DNA from: Clostridia bacterium
GTDB taxonomy: Bacteria; Bacillota_A; Clostridia; Lachnospirales; Lachnospiraceae
DNA length: 8,659 nt
NCBI GenBank assembly: GCA_012515365.1
Contig: JAAYYM010000399.1
Location: 1 to 8,659, forward strand
Reading direction: 5' to 3'
This document shows, piece after piece, positions 1 to 5,169 of this stretch (position 1 is its first letter; every line of letters starts with the position of its first letter). The notes below the pieces were generated by a model. That model worked only from the letters and a program-made list of their open reading frames with translations, was not told where the DNA came from and did not search any database. The position numbers and the translations under genes are program-made.

Positions 1-64
1 TATATATACTCTTTATTTTTAAAAATGTCAAATGATTGCGGTATAATCAAACAAATAACAAATA

Positions 65-95
65 AAACCTTGTAGCATTTTCTACTACAAGGTTT
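65..95 (-). terminator. Rho-independent terminator closing the sigma-factor operon
   Basis: A perfect 11-bp inverted repeat (AAACCTTGTAG at 65-75, CTACAAGGTTT at 85-95) with a 9-base loop. Read on the minus strand, the second arm runs into a T-rich stretch (TTTTATTTGTTATTTG). It lies about 140 bases past the stop of the flavodoxin-like gene, the last gene of the operon. The plus-strand side also has some T, so weak bidirectional action is possible. The rest of 1-232 shows no gene I can support; there is only a minor 6-bp inverted repeat at 133-149. Confidence 0.8.
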
Positions 96-232
96 CATCA
101 TTTTCAAATATTTCTTGCGTTATCTGTTCCTATTGATGTTCAGCATCAAAGCATTCCTAGCTACTCCTTAGCTTACCAGCTCAATCACTATCATAGAGGT
201 TGTATTTACAGACTTTTCTTCACACTCTCGTT

Positions 233-772
233 TTACTCGCTTTCTAATAACTGCTCCAGAGTCTGTATTGTTTTTTCTTCTACTTTTCCTGTTTTGATGG
301 ACGCAATTTCAATTGCATCATTAATGTGTTCTCTCAAATCTTTTGACTCATCGTTGCTTTCCACCAAGCCTGTAACTACCAGAAAAACCTTCGTATTACT
401 AAAATCCTGGCTATCTGCATATGCGCACAATGGTTCGGATATCTGTCTCGCATATACGGGACTGGCAAGTACCACAACATCATAATCTTCTGCTTGATAC
501 CCATTGTCCTTTCTTGGATGATTCATAGTAACCTGATAACCCTTCTGTATTAACTCATCTGCTATCCGGTCCATATTTCTTTTCACAAGACTTCCCTTTG
601 ACTCTTGGTATAAAATCAATGCCTGTTGTTCTCCACTTCCCAATACCACTTCTTCATTTGCCTGTTCCGTTTTATTGATCTTACCATAAATTGCTCCCAT
701 TGCTACTGCAAATATGATAAAAATGCAAATTAATCCCAATATAATAAATAACACCATTTTCGCAACTTTCAC
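233..772 (-). CDS. Membrane-anchored flavodoxin-like protein
   Basis: A 179-residue protein. Residues about 6-28 form one hydrophobic helix, followed by a polar linker and a flavodoxin-like alpha/beta domain from about residue 49. The visible core is a first strand (QALILYQ), a second Rossmann-like strand ending in VVVLASPVYARQ (99-110), which resembles the FMN-isoalloxazine loop of flavodoxins, and a third strand KVFLVVTGL (128-136). The phosphate loop, normally S/T-x-T-G-x-T, is here YQESKGSLVKRN, so FMN binding is plausible but not certain. The start is GTG at 772, five bases from a GAGGAGG site. It is the last gene of the operon, 34 bases after the zinc-ribbon gene. Charges flank the helix on both sides (MKVAK before, KINK after), so I cannot tell whether the domain faces the cytoplasm or the outside. 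The role may be electron transfer in a redox response, which is an inference from context. Confidence 0.8.
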   Translation of the reverse strand: MKVAKMVLFIILGLICIFIIFAVAMGAIYGKINKTEQANEEVVLGSGEQQALILYQESKGSLVKRNMDRIADELIQKGYQVTMNHPRKDNGYQAEDYDVVVLASPVYARQISEPLCAYADSQDFSNTKVFLVVTGLVESNDESKDLREHINDAIEIASIKTGKVEEKTIQTLEQLLESE

Positions 773-806
773 TTTTTCCTCCTCGCTGTATTTCCTTTTT
801 TATACG

Positions 807-1556
807 TTATTGATTACTCCAATCCGCCTTGAAATGGAGTCCCTTCACATCATCACAGATCAGAATCAGTTCCACCTTCTTCGAAGCAAAATCAGAGAGA
901 TCCACTTTGATTATTTCATCATCACTTGTAAGGGCATAGCTTTGTGATGCCTCATCACAGATTACATGTACAAAAACATTTCCTTCCTCTGAACTGCCGC
1001 TTAAGAGAAGTTGCCCCGGTTCATCTTCATCCACATCGAAAGATTTGCTGCTTGTTTCATTTGATATTTTTGCCTTTATTGTCCAAACATCATCCCAGCA
1101 TTTTTCCATTTTACCTATTGAGACATTAGGCTTGTGCGATGTGCTGTTACGCAATGCGCCAAACATCATACCCATACCAACAATCATGATGACAGCTCCT
1201 GCCGCAATCCCAATAAGCAATTTATTATGCTTTTTCGAGTATTTTCTTACTTCATCTTTTTGAATCACTTCTCCACAGGAAGGACAATACACCGATTTAA
1301 CATCACATGGTTTGTTACATTTCGGGCAACGAATCTTGGAAATAAGTGTACGTGCAATCAAATAAGCAATAAAGCCAAGGCAAAGGAACCCGCCCAGAAT
1401 ATTGATTAGTATCACTTCAATTGTCCAAAAAGCTGCATTGAGACCTCGTTCTTTTGCATCTTTATAAGTCCAAACAGCAGGAAACACATAAATCGCCGTG
1501 AGGCCACCTGCAATAACCATAGCTGTTGCTATCAAAACTATCATTTTAACATTCAT
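807..1556 (-). CDS. Membrane protein with a zinc ribbon between transmembrane helices
   Basis: A 249-residue protein of unknown specific function. Two hydrophobic segments (about 4-27 and 45-72) are followed by a cytosolic-looking zinc ribbon with CPKC at 77-80 and CPSC at 91-94, then a basic stretch (KYSKKHNK), a third hydrophobic helix (about 112-134) and a polar acidic C-terminal domain of about 115 residues, probably extracytoplasmic and strand-rich. The start ATG overlaps the stop of the preceding gene as ATGA, so the two are translationally coupled. Position in an ECF sigma operon, plus a cytoplasmic Cys4 site linked through the membrane to an outer domain, is what one would expect of a sensor or sigma-regulatory partner. 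That role is inferred. Zinc-ribbon membrane proteins are common in Clostridia and most are uncharacterised. Confidence 0.8.
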   Translation of the reverse strand: MNVKMIVLIATAMVIAGGLTAIYVFPAVWTYKDAKERGLNAAFWTIEVILINILGGFLCLGFIAYLIARTLISKIRCPKCNKPCDVKSVYCPSCGEVIQKDEVRKYSKKHNKLLIGIAAGAVIMIVGMGMMFGALRNSTSHKPNVSIGKMEKCWDDVWTIKAKISNETSSKSFDVDEDEPGQLLLSGSSEEGNVFVHVICDEASQSYALTSDDEIIKVDLSDFASKKVELILICDDVKGLHFKADWSNQ

Positions 1557-1891
1557 TCCGCCAAAACTCCTTTCTGTTTCTTCATCGTTGTAAATGCGAC
1601 CCTACCGACTATCAAGATGCAAAAAATACCGATAATACCAAATCCCATAATAAACAGTTTGGCAAAGAAATTACTGATAAACAGGTAGGAAACTACCACT
1701 GTCACAAAGATTGAAAAGGGAAGCAAAACAGAAAGTGCCAGAACAAGACTTTTCTGATCTTGTTTTAATTGATATTCCTGATTACACTTTATTTTTGCCT
1801 GATTCAATGTCTCGAGATTTAATTTCGAATCCGGCTCTTTCGTACTTTTAAGTGACGCTGTAAGTAACAATTCTAACTCGTTATTGTTCAT
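1553..1891 (-). CDS. Small two-helix membrane protein, candidate anti-sigma factor
   Basis: A 112-residue protein. A soluble, charged N-terminal half (1-46, with the pattern LELLLTASLKSTKEPDSKLN) is followed by two transmembrane helices at about 48-72 and 76-101 and a short basic tail (TTMKKQKG). It starts inside the sigma-factor gene, overlapping it by 11 bases, with GGAGG nine bases upstream of the ATG, and it overlaps the next gene by 4 bases. Immediate downstream position and coupling to an ECF sigma gene is the usual place of an anti-sigma factor, and the N-terminal half would be the sigma-binding part facing the cytoplasm. The zinc anti-sigma motif (H-x3-C-x2-C) is absent, with only one Cys in the N-terminal half. 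I call it an anti-sigma candidate by context, not by domain match. Confidence 0.75.
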   Translation of the reverse strand: MNNNELELLLTASLKSTKEPDSKLNLETLNQAKIKCNQEYQLKQDQKSLVLALSVLLPFSIFVTVVVSYLFISNFFAKLFIMGFGIIGIFCILIVGRVAFTTMKKQKGVLAE

Positions 1892-2405
1892 ACCCTGCTT
1901 CCTCCAATCCTTTTTTGATCAGTTCTCTTCCGCGTTTTAGTCTTGTTTTCACTGTTCCCACCGGCTTTTTAATTACATTGGCTATCTCCTCAACACTCAG
2001 CTGTGCATTATAGTGCAAAAGAATGGGAATTCGAAATTTTTCATCAAGTAAGCTCACACATTTCATTACCATTTCCGACTCTTCTCTTTTTATAAATTCT
2101 ACTTCCAGGTTCACATCAGAGGCAAGGCTCTCCTGATTGTCTTCTGTAATGGCAATTGTCGGAGCAATTCGGTTATGTCGTCCCTCTTTTCTGCGTTTGT
2201 TTCGATACAGTCCCAAGAAGATCGAGATTAAGAATGCCTTCGGATACTGTTCGCTTTCAATTTCGTCCAGCATTTCAAAGGCCTTTAGAAATGTTTGCTG
2301 GTAGAAATCTTCAGCATCCATGGGATTACCTGTCATCTTACAGATAAAGCCATATACAGATTTTCCATGTGCTAAGATTAACTGCTCAAAGTCCGTAACA
2401 TTCAT
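1881..2405 (-). CDS. ECF-type RNA polymerase sigma factor
   Basis: A sigma-70 family factor of the extracytoplasmic-function class, 174 residues from the chosen start, a normal length for the class. Region 2 spans about residues 3-70, with the core contact and -10 recognition stretch around DAEDFYQQTFLKAF. An acidic linker follows, and region 4 occupies about 112-170 with a helix-turn-helix in LSVEEIANVIKKPVGTVKTR, where the GTVKTRL pattern is diagnostic. Two ATGs are possible (2411 and 2405). AAAGGAG lies only 3 bases from the first but 9 bases from the second, so I prefer 2405 (MNVTDFEQL). It is the first gene of a four-gene unit with overlapping reading frames. Autoregulation is likely from family habit, and a weak ECF-like promoter lies just upstream. 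Its target regulon cannot be read from this window. Confidence 0.93.
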   Translation of the reverse strand: MNVTDFEQLILAHGKSVYGFICKMTGNPMDAEDFYQQTFLKAFEMLDEIESEQYPKAFLISIFLGLYRNKRRKEGRHNRIAPTIAITEDNQESLASDVNLEVEFIKREESEMVMKCVSLLDEKFRIPILLHYNAQLSVEEIANVIKKPVGTVKTRLKRGRELIKKGLEEAGYEQ

Positions 2406-2422
2406 TCTCATTTACTCCTTTC

Positions 2423-2454
2423 ACCTATATATTGTCGTAAAAAGAAATTTGGTT
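2423..2454 (-). promoter_or_regulatory. Putative ECF-type promoter of the sigma operon
   Basis: On the minus strand, TGAACC resembles an ECF -35 element (AAC core) and is followed 13 bases later by CGAC, resembling the ECF -10 element (CGTC/CGAC), just upstream of the AGGTGAAAGGAG ribosome site. The spacer is shorter than the usual 15-17 and the resulting leader would be very short. This is a weak candidate for autoregulation. Confidence 0.25.
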
Positions 2455-2482
2455 CATTTATTTCATAAAAAATACTTGCATT

Positions 2483-2520
2483 AAAAACCCCCAGTAAACA
2501 TCACGTTTTCTGAGGTTTTT
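2483..2520 (-). terminator. Terminator-like hairpin upstream of the sigma operon
   Basis: Minus-strand arms AAAAACCTCAG (2520-2510) and CTGGGGGTTTTT (2494-2483) pair with one G.T wobble and one bulged G around a 15-base loop, and the second arm ends in five T. It sits just downstream of the ATPase remnant and about 70 bases before the sigma gene, so it probably ended transcription from the now-decayed gene and insulates the sigma operon. On the plus strand it also ends in GGTTTTTGTTATTTTTT, so it could act in both directions. Confidence 0.6.
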
Positions 2521-2541
2521 GTTATTTTTTCTTGGCTTTGG

Positions 2542-2718
2542 TCAAAAATCATCCCTTTTTAGTTTAATATGATTTCCTACCACTATTATCTTTTTAAAAG
2601 AATCTGAAATACTAATAAATGGTCTCTCTTCTTGAACTCTCTTTTCTTCATCTGGAAGTGTAAAAGCTGATTGGATGTAATATTAATTATTTCCTTTGTA
2701 ACTATCCAATTTGGGGTA
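2542..2718 (-). pseudogene. Remnant of an AAA/DUF4143-type ATP-binding protein, C-terminal part
   Basis: Minus-strand translation gives YKGNN, a TAA stop at 2683-2685, then YYIQSAFTLPDEEKRVQEER and PFISISDSFKKIIVVGNHIK followed by LKRDDF and a TGA at 2542. From memory of the family, this pattern (YYIQSA, DEEK, QEERP, DSFKKIIV) matches the C-terminal end of the large ATP-binding proteins with a DUF4143 domain, where the stop position corresponds to a Lys/Arg and the chain normally continues 15-20 residues past RDD. Family members run to about 400-450 residues, so nearly all of the gene is gone. No ATPase motifs remain. The family assignment is by recognition only, without alignment. Confidence 0.6.
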
Positions 2719-2737
2719 CTAACAATTAGTTGTATTA

Positions 2738-3233
2738 TTACATTATTACACTTATCTTTACTTCAAAATCACCATCAAGCCAGTGTTTACATCTATTCTA
2801 ACATTTACATTCTTCAAATACCATCATGACTTCATCGACAAATGTTACCATGTTAGCTTTACAGACAGTGTCCGGCAAATCTGAGGAACAGTTTTAGTAA
2901 TATCTGTTCCTCAGATAAATGAAAATCAATAATTGGTATCTCTTTCAGTAGATAAACCATTTCTTAAGTAATCGGTTCATCTTTTATTACTTTAGGTTAA
3001 TATCATCTATCAAAATAATTACCTTGTTTACCCCAAATCATATTGTCGATATTTTCGTTTGTAATATCATCAATTACCTTATATATTGGTGTTCCTCGAA
3101 TACATGCTCCAAAGAAATAAATTCTTCCTTTCGTCTCGGCGGACAGGAAGACAGTCAATGTTACTATACTATTTGAGTATCCGTTGCCTGCCCCCTGTAC
3201 ACCATTGTCATGGATTGATAGCTGATAAATCAT
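2738..3233 (-). pseudogene. Decayed unidentified gene with in-frame stops
   Basis: A 76-codon open frame begins at ATG 3233 without a convincing ribosome site and ends in GKQGNYFDR followed by TGA at 3003-3005. The same frame then continues as Y, stop (2997-2999), PKVIKDEPIT, stop (2964-2966), EMVYLLKEIPIIDFHLS, EEQILLKLFLRFAGHCL and a stop at 2859-2861. A second frame overlapping that end reads LPDTVCKANMVTFVDEVMMV and FEECKC, a stop, then NRCKHWLDGDFEVKISVIM. The composition looks protein-like in each piece, which suggests one gene, or two neighbours, broken by nonsense changes and a frameshift. The frame is also open upstream to the methyltransferase stop. I do not recognise the family. 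The alternative is that 3003-3233 is a real small hypothetical gene and the rest is chance. Confidence 0.4.
2879..2916. repeat. Perfect 13-bp inverted repeat
   Basis: ATCTGAGGAACAG at 2879-2891 and its exact reverse complement CTGTTCCTCAGAT at 2904-2916 surround a 12-base AT-rich spacer. Neither side has a proper T-tract, so it is not a standard terminator. It lies inside the decayed gene. It could be a scar of a mobile element, a protein-binding palindrome or a structured RNA element; nothing in the sequence decides between these. Confidence 0.7.
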
Positions 3234-3263
3234 GATTTCTGCATTTGAAAATTCAGAAAAACT

Positions 3264-4094
3264 CTACTTCGTAAAAACGCCGCAAATCGTTTCGCCTTGA
3301 TCTGAGAATTCTTTTCCTGCCACGTCACCATAGAGAACACAACTATGAAAGCCTACGTTTTGAATTTCCGATAACAGCTTTTCCTTGGTAAAAAAGTGAT
3401 CCCATATGTTGTAACAACTAATTGCTTCGTCTGTCAGAACAACGCACTGACGAAGCTCGGTAGCATCCTCGTCATCATACTGATAGACGGACTCCAAACA
3501 GATATGAGGCCTTTCACTCCAAAAACCGCCTTTTTCGCAGATTTGCCATGTGTGACTTTCATCTTTTCTCCTGCTTGGTGTGAAAAAATCCACAATAAAT
3601 TTCCCGTTTTTCTTTAACGCCTGATATACCTTGCTTAATAAGAGGAGTCTGTCCTCCACTGACATCACAGCATAATCACAGTAAATCAACGTGATGACAT
3701 CGAATTGATCCGTATAATCAATCGTCAGATAATTTTGGTAATAGTACTCAATGGCGCTATTGTTCCTCTCGGCTTGTTCCTTTGCATATGCAATCGAGCG
3801 TTTTGAAAAATCCACACCCGTAACGGAGTACCCGGTCTTGTGAAAACGTTCCGCATAAAGACCAGGTCCACACCCCAGATCAAGTAAGGATGTGTATTGG
3901 GATGGCGGTGCAATTTGAGCAATCCATTGAACCGACTGGTCAAGAAATTCCTGCTTGCGAGTGGCCGCATCGACCTGCGGATTCAGATGCGCCTCCAGCA
4001 TTCCCCTTGAGATATGCGGATCGTTCCAAAATTCTCCTGTACTTGGAGCGTACAGCCGCGGCTTTTTTAGAAAAGCTTCTAGTTGAGTAATCAT
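3264..4094 (-). CDS. Class I SAM-dependent methyltransferase
   Basis: A 276-residue protein with a Rossmann-type methyltransferase core. Motif I is LLDLGCGPGLYAERF (70-84), binding S-adenosylmethionine. The second strand VTGVDFSKRSIAYAKE (91-106) carries the acidic ribose-binding Asp95. FDVITLIYCDYAVMS (131-145) is the motif of the fourth strand, and GKFIVDFF (164-171) the fifth. The roughly 60-residue N-terminal extension (FWNDPHIS...HLNPQ) and C-terminal beta insertion are typical of small-molecule methyltransferases; the substrate is unknown. An in-frame ATG exists at 4139, but it overlaps the preceding gene and lacks a site, whereas ATG 4094 has AAAGGAGG seven bases upstream. The gene begins 26 bases after the broken metallo-hydrolase and is probably cotranscribed with it. 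It appears intact. No terminator is seen after its stop. Confidence 0.9.
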   Translation of the reverse strand: MITQLEAFLKKPRLYAPSTGEFWNDPHISRGMLEAHLNPQVDAATRKQEFLDQSVQWIAQIAPPSQYTSLLDLGCGPGLYAERFHKTGYSVTGVDFSKRSIAYAKEQAERNNSAIEYYYQNYLTIDYTDQFDVITLIYCDYAVMSVEDRLLLLSKVYQALKKNGKFIVDFFTPSRRKDESHTWQICEKGGFWSERPHICLESVYQYDDEDATELRQCVVLTDEAISCYNIWDHFFTKEKLLSEIQNVGFHSCVLYGDVAGKEFSDQGETICGVFTK

Positions 4095-4120
4095 AATATT
4101 TCCTCCTTTAATTCCGATTT

Positions 4121-4586
4121 TTATAACCAAATGCCCCAATCACCATAATTAAATGTACCACTGCCATGACAAAGTTTCCCATTTTCTTTAAGTTCTTCAA
4201 GTGCTTTTCGCATACGGATTAAAATTTCCGGATGTATATCCAATGAATGATGTGCGGGGAATACTTTTTTTACCGGCAATGCGGAAATCTTTTCCAATGA
4301 AGCAAAATATGCTTCAGGGTCGGTAGAAGGGTAGTATGCAAACAGTATATCTTTATATACCAAATCGCCAGTAAATAAGTATCCTTTGTCTTTTTCCCAA
4401 AAGCACAAATGCCCTGGTGAATGTCCAGGTGTATGCAACACTTCAATTTGCCGTCCGCCAATATCTATCACATCATGGTCAGCTACAATTTTTGTTGGCA
4501 TTCCTTGAAAAAGCTCGTAATCATATACATTGAAGTTATTTGGTAAATCACAACGGTCAACAACCATTTGTAAACCAGTTATTCAT
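4121..4586 (-). pseudogene. Metallo-beta-lactamase-fold hydrolase with internal deletion
   Basis: The C-terminal half of an MBL-fold hydrolase of the glyoxalase II-like type is well preserved. Counting from the ATG at 4567, it has TPGHSPGH with metal ligand His49, LFTGDLVY with bridging Asp68, and FPAHH with the last His ligand near 106-107, ending in YGDWGIWL. The N-terminal half, which in this family holds HxHxDH and four of the metal ligands, is absent, so hydrolysis is unlikely. Eighteen bases above, a well-placed AAGGGAG site and ATG (4586) encode MNNWFT, which I recall as the usual N-terminus of this family; the reading then jumps out of frame into the VVDRCDLPNNFN segment. The simplest reading is a deletion of roughly 110-120 codons that left both ends. 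An open frame of 148 codons (4121-4567) remains and may be called as a gene by software. Confidence 0.75.
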
Positions 4587-4666
4587 AGTCTACATACTCC
4601 CTTCAAATTCCAATCTGTCTCTCTATTTTTAATAAATCAGCTGCTGTTCCATCCTCATAGTCTACT

Positions 4667-4720
4667 TCATGATTTCTTTGCAACCATAAAAGTCGTGTAG
4701 TGGTCGCTCAAATCATGTGG
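4667..4720 (-). pseudogene. Seventeen-codon remnant resembling a methyltransferase C-terminus
   Basis: Just past the four-helix membrane gene, the minus strand reads PHDLSDHYTTFMVAKKS then TGA, preceded at once by a stop, so it has no start of its own. The DHYTTFMVAKK ending resembles C-termini of class I methyltransferases, which is a recollection and not an alignment. The following 4603-4666 contains VDYEDGTAADLLKIERQIGI in another frame before the MBL gene, also unidentified. Both fit the picture of a stretch reshaped by deletions. Confidence 0.3.
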
Positions 4721-4725
4721 TCAGT

Positions 4726-5151
4726 CTATCGTTTCTTGTTAGCCGCCATTGTCCTCACCTGTACAAACGCAAAAATCAACATAGTCATAATCACAATACT
4801 TCCTATAAACTGACCATAAGCTGCCCACGCAAGTACTGCTACCGGATACGGTTCTATCACTGCAATCACCACACGAAATATCCACACCACTGTCATAAAA
4901 CCAAATACGGTTATCGCTTCTTTATTTCCATCAAATACCTTTCTTCCCCAGCAAATCAGCAATATGCTAAGCCCTGACAGGAAAAATGAAAACAGAAGAT
5001 TAATCCAGTCAATCAATACCACCAGGTTGGCGTATTCACTTGGAATATACTGCTTCCATCCATAGAGCCACGGCACAAAAAAATGCCATATTCCAATAAA
5101 CATACTAGATGTCATCCCCACATAATAACTTACTTTTGCCGCCTTCTTCAT
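4726..5151 (-). CDS. Four-helix integral membrane protein, function unknown
   Basis: A 141-residue hydrophobic protein with four predicted transmembrane helices at about 8-28, 42-68, 80-99 and 106-132, short loops, and a basic tail (ANKKR). Both termini would be cytoplasmic by the positive-inside rule (MKKAAK at the start, GRK and NKKR inside). Aromatic-rich helix 1 (GIWHFFVPWLYGW) and an acidic Asp in helix 2 (VLIDWINLLF) are the only marked features; there are no Cys clusters or transporter signatures. The start at 5151 has AAGAAAGG nine bases upstream, and the gene follows the EFR1 gene by 18 bases, so the two are likely one transcript. I do not recognise a named family. A role as membrane partner of the iron-sulfur protein is only a positional guess. 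Confidence 0.8.
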   Translation of the reverse strand: MKKAAKVSYYVGMTSSMFIGIWHFFVPWLYGWKQYIPSEYANLVVLIDWINLLFSFFLSGLSILLICWGRKVFDGNKEAITVFGFMTVVWIFRVVIAVIEPYPVAVLAWAAYGQFIGSIVIMTMLIFAFVQVRTMAANKKR

Positions 5152-5169
5152 CCCGATATGCCTTTCTTC

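Noticed and set aside
42..47. TATAAT on the plus strand near the left edge
   Set aside because: No usable -35 and no plus-strand gene downstream. A terminator-type hairpin follows directly.
133..149. Small inverted repeat TTGATG-TTCAG-CATCAA after the flavodoxin-like gene
   Set aside because: Only six pairs and no T-tract. The stronger terminator at 65-95 explains the end of the operon.
714..1409. Plus-strand open frames opposite the zinc-ribbon and flavodoxin-like genes
   Set aside because: Low-complexity His/Phe/Ser-rich translations without ribosome sites, antisense to well-supported minus-strand genes.
4095..4139. Upstream ATG extending the methyltransferase by 15 residues
   Set aside because: It overlaps the end of the hydrolase frame and has no ribosome site, while ATG 4094 has AAAGGAGG seven bases upstream.
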